In this document: piece after piece, positions 26,626-34,258 of the stretch
How the letters are laid out: each line of letters starts with the position of its first letter
How positions within the stretch are numbered: position 1 is the stretch's first letter
NCBI GenBank assembly: GCA_900539525.1
Contig: UQCM01000001.1
Coordinates: 1-64,000 of the forward strand
Length of the DNA: 64,000 bases
Direction: 5' to 3'
Origin: an uncultured Blautia sp.
Lineage (GTDB): Bacteria; Bacillota; Clostridia; Lachnospirales; Lachnospiraceae
The notes under the pieces: model-generated
Databases searched by the model: none
What the model was told of the DNA's origin: nothing
The model's input: only the letters and a program-made list of their open reading frames with translations
Made by a program: the position numbers and the translations under genes

Positions 26626-27418
26626 GCTTGTTGCATCCGATATTGATGGAACACTTCTTGTGGAGGGGACAGACGGTATCAATCCGGAAATCTTTGAGGT
26701 GATTCAGGGATTAAAAGAAAAAGGGGTGGTCTTTGCGGCGGCCAGTGGACGGCAGTACTGCAGCATGAAAAAGCTGTTTGCACCTGTCAAAAATGATATT
26801 ATGTTTATTGCAGATAATGGTTCCGGTATCATTAGCAGAGGAAGCGAACTATTTGCATCCATCATGGACAGGGCACTGCTGGAGGAGCTGGTGAGAGAAA
26901 TAAGGAATCTTAAGGACTGCTATATCGTTATTTCGGATAGAAAGGGAGAGTGCTATCTGGAGCAGGAAAATAAAGAGCTTGAGGATTTTCTCGAAAACGG
27001 ATACCATTATGATATCCACCGGGTAGAGGATGTACTGAAGGCGCCGATTGAAATTACCAAATGTTCGATTTACAAGAAACAGGGGATTTTGAAGCTGGCA
27101 CCGGAATATATTGAAAAATACAGGGGAAAGCTGAATGTGGCGATCGCAGGTGATATCTGGCTGGATTTTATGAATCTGGATGCAGACAAGGGAAAGGCTT
27201 TAAAGAGGATTCAGGATACACTCCACATCCTTCCGGAAGAAACAATGGCATTTGGAGATAATATGAATGATCTGGGCATGCTTCGTATGGCGGGAGAGAG
27301 CTATGCGGTAGAAAATGCTGCGGATGCTGTGAAGGCAGAGGCAAAGCATATAGCCGGAAGCCACACAGAGGATGGTGTACTAAAAGTATTAAAGCAACTG
27401 TTAGAGTCGTTTGAGTGA
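26618..27418 (+). CDS. Cof-type HAD-IIB phosphatase
   Basis: This 266-residue member of the Cof/HAD-IIB family begins with ASDIDGTLL (motif I) and has AASGRQYCSM (motif II), a beta-rich C2 cap (about 85-185), and the MAFGDNMNDLGML motif IV. Proteins of this class dephosphorylate sugar phosphates, flavin or pyridoxal phosphates; the substrate cannot be inferred. GGAGG lies 9 bases before the ATG, inside the end of the upstream HAD gene. The 85-residue acidic protein starts 16 bases after its stop. Confidence 0.9.
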   Translation: MIKLVASDIDGTLLVEGTDGINPEIFEVIQGLKEKGVVFAAASGRQYCSMKKLFAPVKNDIMFIADNGSGIISRGSELFASIMDRALLEELVREIRNLKDCYIVISDRKGECYLEQENKELEDFLENGYHYDIHRVEDVLKAPIEITKCSIYKKQGILKLAPEYIEKYRGKLNVAIAGDIWLDFMNLDADKGKALKRIQDTLHILPEETMAFGDNMNDLGMLRMAGESYAVENAADAVKAEAKHIAGSHTEDGVLKVLKQLLESFE

Positions 27419-27433
27419 AAGTGAGGAAAACCA

Positions 27434-27691
27434 ATGTTCAGTAAAGAATGTCTGGAAACTTTTCTGGAGAACCAGCTCCAGCTTTTTGATGAAAAGGTAG
27501 CGGAAACGCCCGAAGAGGCAGAAGAATTTCTTGAAGATAATCTTGCGGTGGTTGTAGATTCTCTGGAGGAGGTTCGTGAATATTTTGATGAAAGCGGAAT
27601 GGATGCCTCAGAGTTGTCACTTGATGAGCTGGCAGATGCCTCAGAGGTATTTGCACTCCCGAATGGGAAATATCTGATCGTGGAGGCGTAG
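27434..27691 (+). CDS. Conserved-looking small acidic protein of unknown function
   Basis: This 85-residue protein is strongly acidic, with about a third Glu/Asp and regular helical heptads, and ends in PNGKYLIVEA. No catalytic motif, membrane segment or cysteine pair suggests a function. AGTGAGGAAAACC precedes the ATG, and it follows the Cof-type HAD by 16 bases, so it probably shares their transcript. Its stop codon overlaps a half copy of a dispersed repeat. Confidence 0.75.
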   Translation: MFSKECLETFLENQLQLFDEKVAETPEEAEEFLEDNLAVVVDSLEEVREYFDESGMDASELSLDELADASEVFALPNGKYLIVEA

Positions 27692-27721
27692 CACGGAAAA
27701 ATCGACGCAAGGCTCATTTGT
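27687..27721. repeat. Half copy of the GCGAAGC-hairpin repeat
   Basis: TAGCACGGAAAAATCGACGC and AAGGCTCATTTGT match 14730-14763 with few changes. Only the right arm of the palindrome is present. It begins at the stop codon of the 85-residue gene, suggesting that insertion or rearrangement set the end of that gene. Confidence 0.65.
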
Positions 27722-27738
27722 ATACGGGTACAAATGCG

Positions 27739-27785
27739 GGATCCGGGTATGGATACAGATATGCTGCTCCAGACCGGATCCTTTT
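27739..27785 (+). terminator. Terminator hairpin below the HAD operon
   Basis: GGATCCGG (27739-27746) pairs perfectly with CCGGATCC (27774-27781) and is followed by TTTTCT. The 27-base loop is long. Confidence 0.6.
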
Positions 27786-27794
27786 CTATTTCTG

Positions 27795-27823
27795 ATAAAA
27801 TCTGCATGACTCTGAACAGTTAC
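27795..27823. repeat. CTCTGAACAGTTAC repeat end
   Basis: ATAAAATCTGCATGACTCTG followed by AACAGTTAC; almost the same bases occur at 58749-58776 and, reversed, at 19601-19628. It lies just after the traX-like gene end (minus strand) and the HAD operon terminator. Confidence 0.7.
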
Positions 27824-27838
27824 AAACTGAGAAGAGAT

Positions 27839-28588
27839 TCACACGGAAAGAGAAAGGCAGTATCTTCCGATTCCTGCCAGGATCAGCAGGTGTACAGGAT
27901 AGAACCAGTAAAAGAAGTATTTCATGGAAATCCCTCTTTTTCCATTATAAAAATAAACGGGAAGGAAGGCCAGTGGAGCCGGAAGTTCCCAGCAGCAGGC
28001 GGCTGCTCCGGCAATACACTGGTTTCTCCTGTCATATCGGAGGAGGTACAGGATCTCAATCAGCAGGACACCCTTATAGTCATAATCTGTATGCAGCAGG
28101 TACCCTGCGATGAGTCCGAGGAGAAAGATGAGAATCTGAATCCATCTCTTTCCGGAAAAGTGGTCGGCTGCCATCATGACCAGAAGACCGATCAGCAGTG
28201 TGAAAAATACATTTTGCCACTCGAAGACAACGAGACCTCTGCCGATTGCCAGGTCAAAGGGAATCTCAGAAATCAGCGCAAACAGGAAAAGCCTCAGGGC
28301 ATATTTTTTTTGATTTCGGGTATGGAGAAAGCCTTCTACCAGAAGAAAACAGAAGATCGGGAAGGCAGGACGTCCGATCATCCGGAGAATACGGTCAATA
28401 TAACGTATATTATCATAAAGTGCAGGGGAAGACTGCACATAGGCAGAGCGCATCAGACCATTTTCCAGTACAGCGGCACCGATGTGGTCTATGAGCATGC
28501 TAAGGATAGCAATTATTTTCAGAGTACTGCCGGAAAAACCTGTAAATCTTTTTCCGGCAGGAGCAGTTTCATGTATTGCATTTTCCAT
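27839..28588 (-). CDS. TraX family membrane protein
   Basis: This 249-residue multi-pass membrane protein has TraX family features: LKIIAILSMLIDHIGAAVL near the N-terminus, RMIGRPAFPIFCFLLVEGF, RLFLFALISEIPFDLA and VFFTLLIGLLVM, and a C-terminal YWFYPVHLLILAGI. TraX of F plasmid acetylates pilin; chromosomal homologues in Firmicutes are of unknown role and may be membrane acyltransferases. The start at 28588 (MENAIHE) is chosen because AAGGAA lies upstream and the longer frame enters a palindromic element. There are no conjugation genes nearby. Confidence 0.85.
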   Translation of the reverse strand: MENAIHETAPAGKRFTGFSGSTLKIIAILSMLIDHIGAAVLENGLMRSAYVQSSPALYDNIRYIDRILRMIGRPAFPIFCFLLVEGFLHTRNQKKYALRLFLFALISEIPFDLAIGRGLVVFEWQNVFFTLLIGLLVMMAADHFSGKRWIQILIFLLGLIAGYLLHTDYDYKGVLLIEILYLLRYDRRNQCIAGAAACCWELPAPLAFLPVYFYNGKRGISMKYFFYWFYPVHLLILAGIGRYCLSLSV

Positions 28589-28615
28589 GTCGAAGAATTC
28601 CTTTCCGGGTAATAT

Positions 28616-28744
28616 TAGTATGATGCCTTCGGTTTTTTCCGCGCTTCGCGCGCCCAAAATCCGAAAAACATTCGAAATCCGCTCATTTTTCTTCGAAAAA
28701 TGGCTACTTTCAAATCATGACCTTTTGACCCTGGCATCATACTA
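28616..28744. mobile_element. 129-bp MITE-like element with perfect 12-bp terminal inverted repeats
   Basis: TAGTATGATGCC (28616-28627) and GGCATCATACTA (28733-28744) are exact inverse complements. The interior holds a GCGAAGC-type hairpin in reverse orientation (28628-28665) and 59 bases identical to 11225-11283. The ends begin with TA, as expected for elements with a TA target duplication. It fills much of the gap 28589-28922 between the divergent TraX-like gene and htpG. No open reading frame is inside, so any movement would need a transposase in trans. Confidence 0.8.
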
Positions 28745-28803
28745 TCATTTAATTGACGAAAAATCAAAGGTCTCCGGTAAAACTTTATATTTTTATAGAA
28801 TTA

Positions 28804-28830
28804 TTAGCACTCACCTAAAATGAGTGCTAA
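28804..28830 (+). promoter_or_regulatory. CIRCE operator upstream of htpG
   Basis: TTAGCACTC (28804-28812), nine bases, GAGTGCTAA (28822-28830): an exact CIRCE inverted repeat, the binding site of the heat-shock repressor HrcA. A TTGACA (28838-28843) with TAAACT 17 bases further (28861-28866) lies just downstream and is the likely promoter. Confidence 0.93.
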
Positions 28831-28922
28831 TTTTCTCTTGACATTTGGGAAAAGGAGTATTAAACTATACACTAAATTCAGCATCATTAAAACAATACAA
28901 TAGTAAAAAAGGAGTGTTTGCA

Positions 28923-30989
28923 ATGAGCAATCGTACAGGAAGTTTATCAATTAACAGTGAGAACATATTCCCGATCATTAAGAAGTGGCTGTATTCTGAC
29001 CATGACATTTTTGTCCGTGAGCTGGTATCCAATGGATGCGATGCGATCACGAAGCTGAAAAAGCTGGAGATGATGGGCGAGTATACCTTCCCGGAGAAGT
29101 ATAAGAATAAGATAGAGGTCATTGTAAATCCGCAGGAGAAGACACTGAAATTCATCGACACAGGTCTTGGTATGACTGCAGAAGAGGTGGAGGAGTATAT
29201 CACTCAGATTGCTTTCTCAGGAGCTACTGATTTTCTGGAGAAATATAAGGATAAGACAAATGATGATGAAATGATCGGACATTTCGGACTGGGATTCTAT
29301 TCTGCATTTATGGTAGCAGATGAGGTTCACATCGATACTCTTTCCTATAAGGAAGGTGCCGCACCTGTTCACTGGGAATGTGACGGTGGTACAGAGTATA
29401 CCATCGGGGATGGGAACAGAACAGAAGTCGGTACGGAGATCACACTGTTCCTGAATGAGGAAAGCGTTGAGTTTTCCAACGAATATCGGGTAAGGGAGGT
29501 TCTGGAGAAGTATTGCTCCTTTATGCCGGTTGAAATTTTCCTTTCAAATGCAAATGCTGAGCAGCAGTATGAGACGATTGATGAGAGTGAGCTGACTGAG
29601 GATGATGTGGTAGTAGAACATATCCATGAAGAAGCAAAGACTGAGGAGAAGGAAAATGAAAACGGAGAGAAGGAAATTGTAGAAATATCTCCGGCAAAGG
29701 ATAAGGTGAAGATCAATAAACGTCCGGTATCCATCAGTGACATCCACCCACTGTGGACAAAACATCCGAATGAGTGCAGTGATGAGGAATACCGGGAGTT
29801 TTACCGCAAGGTATTTATGGATTACAAGGAGCCTCTGTTCTGGATCCACCTGAACATGGACTATCCGTTCAACCTGAAGGGAATCCTGTACTTCCCGAAG
29901 ATCAACACAGAATATGATTCCATCGAGGGAACCATCAAGCTGTATAACAATCAGGTATTTATTGCTGATAATATCAAGGAAGTGATTCCGGAGTTCCTGA
30001 TGCTCTTAAAGGGTGTGATCGACTGTCCGGATCTGCCGCTTAATGTATCCAGAAGTGCTCTTCAAAATGATGGATTCGTAAAGAAGATTTCCGATTATAT
30101 CGCAAAGAAGGTAGCAGATAAGCTTTCCGGTATGTGTAAGACGGATCGTGAAAACTATGAGAAATACTGGGATGACATCAGTCCATTTATCAAATTCGGC
30201 TGTATCAAGGACAGTAAGTTCAGTGATAAGATGATGGATTATATCCTCTATAAGAATCTGGACAACAAGTATCTGACATTCACAGATTTTGTGGCTGAGA
30301 ATAAGAAGGAAGAGCCGGAAACAGAGGATGCCAAAGAGTCAGAAACAACAGAAAACACAGAGAAAGAAACCGAACAGAAAGAAACCGAAAAGACAAAGCT
30401 TTTCTATGTGACAGACGAAGTACAGCAGAGTCAGTACATCAATATGTTCAAAGAACAGGGAATGGATGCTGTTATCCTGAAGCATAACATTGATTCGGCA
30501 TTTATCAGCCATGTAGAGCAGAAGCATGACGATGTAAAGTTCCTGCGCATCGATGCTGACGTAACAGAGAGCATGAAGGAAGAAGTGTCAGAAGATGAAC
30601 TGAAGGAAGAGAAGGAGACCCTGACGGAAGTATTCCGCAAAGCTCTTGGCAAAGAGAACCTGGAAGTGAAGATTGAGAAGCTGAAAAATGAAAAGATTTC
30701 TTCTATGGTAACGCTTTCTGAAGAAAACAGACGTATGCAGGATATGATGCGGATGTACGGTATGGGCGGCATGGATCCGGATATGTTCGGCGGACAGGAG
30801 ACACTGATCCTGAATGCGAATAACAGTCTGGTACAGTATATCTTCACAAACAAAGATTCCGAGCATGTACCGATGATCTGTGAGCAGCTCTACGATCTGG
30901 CGATGTTAAGCCACAAGCAGCTTTCACCGGATCAGATGACAAAATTCATTACCAGAAGTAATGAGATACTTGGACTGCTTACAAAGTAA
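28923..30989 (+). CDS. htpG: Molecular chaperone HtpG (Hsp90 family)
   Basis: This 688-residue protein contains the Hsp90 signature near the N-terminus (YSDHDIFVRELVSNGCDAI), the ATP-lid elements FIDTGLGMTAEEV and IGHFGLGFYSAFMVADEV, middle-domain motifs DYPFNLKGILYFP and CPDLPLNVSRSALQ, and a complete C-terminal dimerisation domain. Two acidic, low-complexity insertions are present, at about 236-260 and 459-491 (rich in Glu, Thr, Lys), at places where many bacterial HtpG proteins are shorter. The ATG at 28923 is chosen because AAAGGAG lies 8 bases upstream; the longer open frame passes through the promoter. A CIRCE element upstream places it under HrcA control. It helps fold and remodel client proteins in the cytoplasm. 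Confidence 0.96.
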   Translation: MSNRTGSLSINSENIFPIIKKWLYSDHDIFVRELVSNGCDAITKLKKLEMMGEYTFPEKYKNKIEVIVNPQEKTLKFIDTGLGMTAEEVEEYITQIAFSGATDFLEKYKDKTNDDEMIGHFGLGFYSAFMVADEVHIDTLSYKEGAAPVHWECDGGTEYTIGDGNRTEVGTEITLFLNEESVEFSNEYRVREVLEKYCSFMPVEIFLSNANAEQQYETIDESELTEDDVVVEHIHEEAKTEEKENENGEKEIVEISPAKDKVKINKRPVSISDIHPLWTKHPNECSDEEYREFYRKVFMDYKEPLFWIHLNMDYPFNLKGILYFPKINTEYDSIEGTIKLYNNQVFIADNIKEVIPEFLMLLKGVIDCPDLPLNVSRSALQNDGFVKKISDYIAKKVADKLSGMCKTDRENYEKYWDDISPFIKFGCIKDSKFSDKMMDYILYKNLDNKYLTFTDFVAENKKEEPETEDAKESETTENTEKETEQKETEKTKLFYVTDEVQQSQYINMFKEQGMDAVILKHNIDSAFISHVEQKHDDVKFLRIDADVTESMKEEVSEDELKEEKETLTEVFRKALGKENLEVKIEKLKNEKISSMVTLSEENRRMQDMMRMYGMGGMDPDMFGGQETLILNANNSLVQYIFTNKDSEHVPMICEQLYDLAMLSHKQLSPDQMTKFITRSNEILGLLTK

Positions 30990-31002
30990 TGTGACAGCAC
31001 AA

Positions 31003-31046
31003 CAGACAGCCGGGAATGGGTGATTCCATTTCCGGTTGTTTTCCTT
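31003..31046 (+). terminator. Terminator of htpG
   Basis: ACAGCCGGGAATGG pairs imperfectly with CCATTTCCGGTTGTT over a short loop, followed by TTCCTTTCTT. It also lies 17 bases beyond the end of the convergent DUF5721-like gene and could act on both. Confidence 0.75.
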
Positions 31047-31062
31047 TCTTTGCCAGATGTTA

Positions 31063-31560
31063 TTATTCTTCTACGGGGATTTCTTTTGCACGGAAGAATT
31101 TTCCTACCATCTCATCCCATGACCGTTCCAGAGATTTATCCATCGTAAAAATATTCAGGGAGGTTCCGGTCACACAGTTGAGTTTATGTCCATCGTAGTG
31201 CAGATTCAGATAGAGTCCGCCTACATCGGAAAGCGAGAGGGAGACGCCAGCCTGCTTCAGCAGTTTTTCCGTATTTGAAGAGGAAAGCTGAAAAACGATT
31301 TTGAAGTGAAGGGGTGTTTTTTTACCTTTGATCAGCTCCAGACAGAAGGGACGTACCTGCTTCCAGTAGGTGAAGTTGTGACAGAATTCTTCATTTTCCA
31401 GTTCTTCCTGCGAATAGTATTGCTTCTGGAGATGGCCATCAATGTAGAATGTGCCAAAAGTGGTGATGGATGCTTCTGTGAGATAGAAACGGTCAAAAGT
31501 GTCACGCAGCAGGAGCTGTGACATAAAGCCTTTAACATCTAAAATGTGAAGTGAAATCAT
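31063..31560 (-). CDS. DUF5721-like conserved protein
   Basis: This 165-residue protein begins MISLHILDVKGFMSQLLL and contains FDRFYLTEASITTFGTFYIDG, YWKQVRPFCLELIKGKKTP and a C-terminal region ending WDEMVGKFFRAKEIPVEE. I recognise it as a Lachnospiraceae-type conserved protein usually filed as DUF5721; its function is unknown. There is no signal peptide or membrane segment. The start at 31560 is preferred because CGAGGAT lies upstream, and because the longer frame runs into a dispersed repeat. It is convergent with htpG. Confidence 0.75.
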   Translation of the reverse strand: MISLHILDVKGFMSQLLLRDTFDRFYLTEASITTFGTFYIDGHLQKQYYSQEELENEEFCHNFTYWKQVRPFCLELIKGKKTPLHFKIVFQLSSSNTEKLLKQAGVSLSLSDVGGLYLNLHYDGHKLNCVTGTSLNIFTMDKSLERSWDEMVGKFFRAKEIPVEE

Positions 31561-31598
31561 AAAAATATCCTCGTTTCGTAGAATATATATGAGCCAAG

Positions 31599-31661
31599 GG
31601 ATTTTGGGAGCGCGAAGCGCGGAAAAATCCGAAGGCATCATGGGTCAAATGCTTTTGACCC
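31599..31661. repeat. GCGAAGC-hairpin repeat, copy D, plus GGGTCAAA hairpin
   Basis: GGATTTTGGGAGCGCGAAGC continues with GCGGAAAAATCC to form an outer 7-bp stem and the inner stem GCGC-GAA-GCGC (31599-31630). After GAAGGCATCAT follows a second hairpin, GGGTCAAA (31642-31649) / TTTGACCC (31654-31661). Both parts occur in the 11.3-kb and 28.7-kb copies. Confidence 0.8.
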
Positions 31662-31667
31662 CAACAA

Positions 31668-31808
31668 CGTGACCAGTAACACGCTTCGCGATGCACAGAT
31701 ATGATGCATTCTGCATCATATCGCGCTACTACTCTCGGATTTTCTGTGACTTTCGCTACGCTACAATCACAGAAAACACCTCGAACTGGCAGACATGTGA
31801 ACAGTAAC
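31668..31808. repeat. Dispersed GTAAC-ended repeat, most complete copy
   Basis: It runs from CGTGACCAGTAACACGC to the terminal GTGAACAGTAAC (31797-31808). Inside are the palindrome GATATGATGCA..TGCATCATATC (about 31699-31722) and a second inverted repeat, TTTCTGTGA (31741-31749) with TCACAGAAA (31767-31775). The left half matches copies at 38.9, 56.9 and 62.65 kb; the right half matches 49.33-49.42 kb. It occupies the gap 31561-31979 before the DegV gene. Confidence 0.8.
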
Positions 31809-31979
31809 CCGTTTTTCTTATATCAGTATACATTGAAAAAAGAAAAAAGGAAAGAGAAAAGGAAAAAACCTTTGCAAAGTACGATAGATGTGTTATTATT
31901 ATGTAGTATTTGAAACTACATAAAATGGTCGGAATATTAAATTTCGCGGCATGAACAGATAAATGGAGGAGTTGTTTAC

Positions 31980-32819
31980 ATGAGTTACAGGGTTGTTATC
32001 GACAGTTGTGGAGAATTGACAGAAGAGATGAAGAAAAGCAGTCATTTTTTATCTGCACCTCTTATTTTGCAGGTTGACGAGGATATGATCGTAGATGATG
32101 AAACGTTTGACCAGGCAGACTTTCTGGCAAAGGTAGCGGCCAGTCCGAATTGTCCGAAATCGTCCTGTCCGTCGCCGGAGGCTTACAGGGAGGCATATGA
32201 CTGTGGCGCGGAGCATATCTATGCGGTGACATTGTCTGCTGAGCTCAGCGGTTCCTACAACAGTGCCATGCTGGGGAGAAACCTGTACCTGGAGGATCAT
32301 CCGGATGCAAAGGTGTATGTATTCAACTCACGTTCTGCTTCTGTGGGTGAGACACTGATCGGATTGAAGATTCAGGAGTGCGAGGAGGCAGGGATGTCCT
32401 TTGATGAGATTGTGGAGACAGTAGAGGATTATATTGCACGTCAGAATACCTGGTTTGTACTGGAGAATCTTGAGACACTTCGTAAAAACGGACGTCTAAG
32501 TACGGTTAAGGCATTAGTGGCTACAGCTCTGAAGATAAAGCCTGTTATGGGAAGTACCGATGAAGGGACGATTATTCAGCTGGATCAGGCCAGAGGTATC
32601 AATCGGGCAATCGTCCGGATGGTAGATCTCATTGCAGAGAAGGTTGAGCAGCCGGAGGAGAAGATCCTTGGGATTTCTCACTGCAACTGCCTCGAGCGGG
32701 CGCAGATGGTCCGGGAAGCTCTGCTTAAGAAGATGAACTTCAAGGATGTAGTCATTCTGGATACGGCAGGTGTCAGCAGTATGTATGCAAATGACGGCGG
32801 TATTATTGTAGTTGTATAA
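31980..32819 (+). CDS. DegV family fatty acid-binding protein
   Basis: This 279-residue protein has the DegV two-domain fold: VVIDSCGELTEEM at the start, the lipid-contacting serine region VTLSAELSGSYNSA, VYVFNSRSASVGE in the middle, the ENLETLRKNGRLS motif, and a C-terminal HCNCLERAQMV. In Firmicutes these proteins (FakB type) bind fatty acids and present them to the kinase FakA for incorporation into phospholipids. No fakA (DAK-type) gene is adjacent. GGAGG precedes the ATG. A loosely matched promoter (TTGCAA, 17 bases, ATTATT) lies at 31872-31900. Confidence 0.93.
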   Translation: MSYRVVIDSCGELTEEMKKSSHFLSAPLILQVDEDMIVDDETFDQADFLAKVAASPNCPKSSCPSPEAYREAYDCGAEHIYAVTLSAELSGSYNSAMLGRNLYLEDHPDAKVYVFNSRSASVGETLIGLKIQECEEAGMSFDEIVETVEDYIARQNTWFVLENLETLRKNGRLSTVKALVATALKIKPVMGSTDEGTIIQLDQARGINRAIVRMVDLIAEKVEQPEEKILGISHCNCLERAQMVREALLKKMNFKDVVILDTAGVSSMYANDGGIIVVV

Positions 32820-32967
32820 GTTTTAAATTTTTTTGAAAAAAACCATGCAAAATTCACAAATATATTGTATACTATTAGACAGTTGTACGGAGTACAAAAG
32901 AAAGCAGAAGCGGAACTCAGGCTGAATTCCGGGTGTCTGCAAAGAATTAGAGTAAGGAGATAGCACT

Positions 32968-33228
32968 ATGAGTCAGGAAAAGGTTGACCGCTATAAAGAG
33001 GAGAAGAAAAACCGTCAGAAAATCATGAAAAAGGAAAAACGTCATGAGCGTGCGATCAAGGCGTGCGGGATTCTGGTGGCGCTGGTACTGGTTGGATGGA
33101 TCGGATACTCAGGTTATAGTCAGTTTACGAAGGGCAAGGCCGCAGAAGGAAAGAACTACAGTGTAGATACAGCGGCGCTTGATGATTTTATGAATAATCT
33201 GCCGGGAGAAGAGACCGGAGCAGAATAA
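32968..33228 (+). CDS. Small single-pass membrane protein of unknown function
   Basis: This 86-residue protein has a highly basic N-terminus (about 1-30, Lys/Arg/Glu-rich), one membrane segment (about 33-50; CGILVALVLVGWIGYSGYS), and an exterior tail with two Asp/Glu clusters. It has GTAAGGAGATAG upstream of the ATG. It is alone between degV and the convergent GTPase gene, and the promoter-like TATACT at 32868 lies 100 bases upstream. No family was recognised; the topology suggests a small envelope protein. Confidence 0.75.
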   Translation: MSQEKVDRYKEEKKNRQKIMKKEKRHERAIKACGILVALVLVGWIGYSGYSQFTKGKAAEGKNYSVDTAALDDFMNNLPGEETGAE

Positions 33229-33245
33229 GTAGAAAGTCTACAGGA

Positions 33246-33285
33246 AAATCCCCCGTGATAGCTGAAAAGGTATCACAGGGGATTT
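33246..33285. terminator. Bidirectional terminator between convergent genes
   Basis: AAATCCCCCGTGATA (33246-33260) pairs with TATCACAGGGGATTT (33271-33285) with one bulge and a 10-base loop. It is flanked by A- and T-rich ends, with the small membrane protein gene ending upstream and the GTPase gene ending (minus strand) immediately beyond. Confidence 0.85.
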
Positions 33286-33286
33286 G

Positions 33287-34243
33287 TTAGTTGAAATATA
33301 CCATTTCTTCAACGGGAGGTTCACAGGAAATTACCTGCGTAGCATAGAGTACAGGTCCTTGACCACGGTAGATATCGGCATATTCGTAGACAACTACGGC
33401 AGTTACCTGTACCCATTCTCCGTGTTTCAGATGAATGGCAAGGGGTGTTTTGCACAGGTATCCGATGACTTGGGTATCATCAGCGCAGCAGGTCATGGCC
33501 TTTCTGCCGGGAACGAAGTATTCTGCCTCTTTTCTGCGGCTTTTCATAGCACGGGCTTTAAATCGTACCGTTTTGCCGATATATTTTTCCGGATGATCGT
33601 CCATATCTACATAGAAAATACCATAATCCACATCATCAATATCAATGATATCAGCTTCCATATCATAAGGAACATTTTCTTCGAACAGGTCAATCAGTTC
33701 CCCATCCTCATCTTCAAAGCTGATCTCGCAGGAAGGATTCACGACCTTTAATCCCCGGCGGTATCCGGTCAGAGGATCCTCTTTTTTACAGCGGTTAAAA
33801 ATGACCATGTCGGCATTCTGAACCATTTCTGAAAAAAGGGACTGCATGTTATTGCGGTAAATCTGATAACTGCTTCCATCGATGACCACGATTTCCTGTG
33901 AAATGCCCCAGCCCAGGGGGAGCTTCATAGAGCGCAGTCTATTTGTTCCCCACAGAGGATTGTATTCCAGAAGAACCCGGTCAGGATGGTATTTGCGATG
34001 GAGTGCGCGGAGATTTTCGTAAGTGAAGTCCTCAGGATCTTCGATGACTTCCAGAATCGTATGATACTTCAGAAGCTCCTGTTCATCATATTCCTCCTCG
34101 CCTTCTTCACAGGTGATCAGAAGCGTTGGTTCATCAATCTGAAAATAATCCTGACGGATCGTAAAGTTCAGAAAAGAAGTCTTCCCGCTTTCCAGAACCC
34201 CGTTAACCAGATAAACGGGTGTGGAAATGTCAAAATTGCTCAT
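33287..34243 (-). CDS. CobW-like GTPase with C-terminal TIGR03943-like domain
   Basis: This 318-residue protein begins with a P-loop GVLESGKTSFL (about 15-25) and the Walker B-like LITCEEGEEEYD, then carries a segment HPDRVLLEYNPLW where COG0523 GTPases have the EPSG-type motif, and NRC in place of the canonical NKxD. The C-terminal half (from about 215; YVDMDDHPEKYIGKTVRFKARAM, CCADDTQVIGYLC, WVQVTAVV) resembles the exported OB-like domain of the TIGR03943/YcgQ permease subunit family. It lacks the His-rich insert of the gene next to it. It starts 15 bases after the stop of the adjacent COG0523 GTPase gene and is probably in the same transcript, suggesting a joint metal-handling role. Confidence 0.8.
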   Translation of the reverse strand: MSNFDISTPVYLVNGVLESGKTSFLNFTIRQDYFQIDEPTLLITCEEGEEEYDEQELLKYHTILEVIEDPEDFTYENLRALHRKYHPDRVLLEYNPLWGTNRLRSMKLPLGWGISQEIVVIDGSSYQIYRNNMQSLFSEMVQNADMVIFNRCKKEDPLTGYRRGLKVVNPSCEISFEDEDGELIDLFEENVPYDMEADIIDIDDVDYGIFYVDMDDHPEKYIGKTVRFKARAMKSRRKEAEYFVPGRKAMTCCADDTQVIGYLCKTPLAIHLKHGEWVQVTAVVVYEYADIYRGQGPVLYATQVISCEPPVEEMVYFN

Positions 34244-34258
34244 TTATGCTCACCGCCT

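Noticed and set aside
28845..28922. Upstream TTG start for htpG
   Set aside because: The extension runs through the promoter region and the ATG at 28923 has a proper ribosome site and the conserved family start.
31668..31808. Integron attC site
   Set aside because: The ends resemble GTTAC-type sequences, but no GTTRRRY core pair, gene cassettes or integrase are present.
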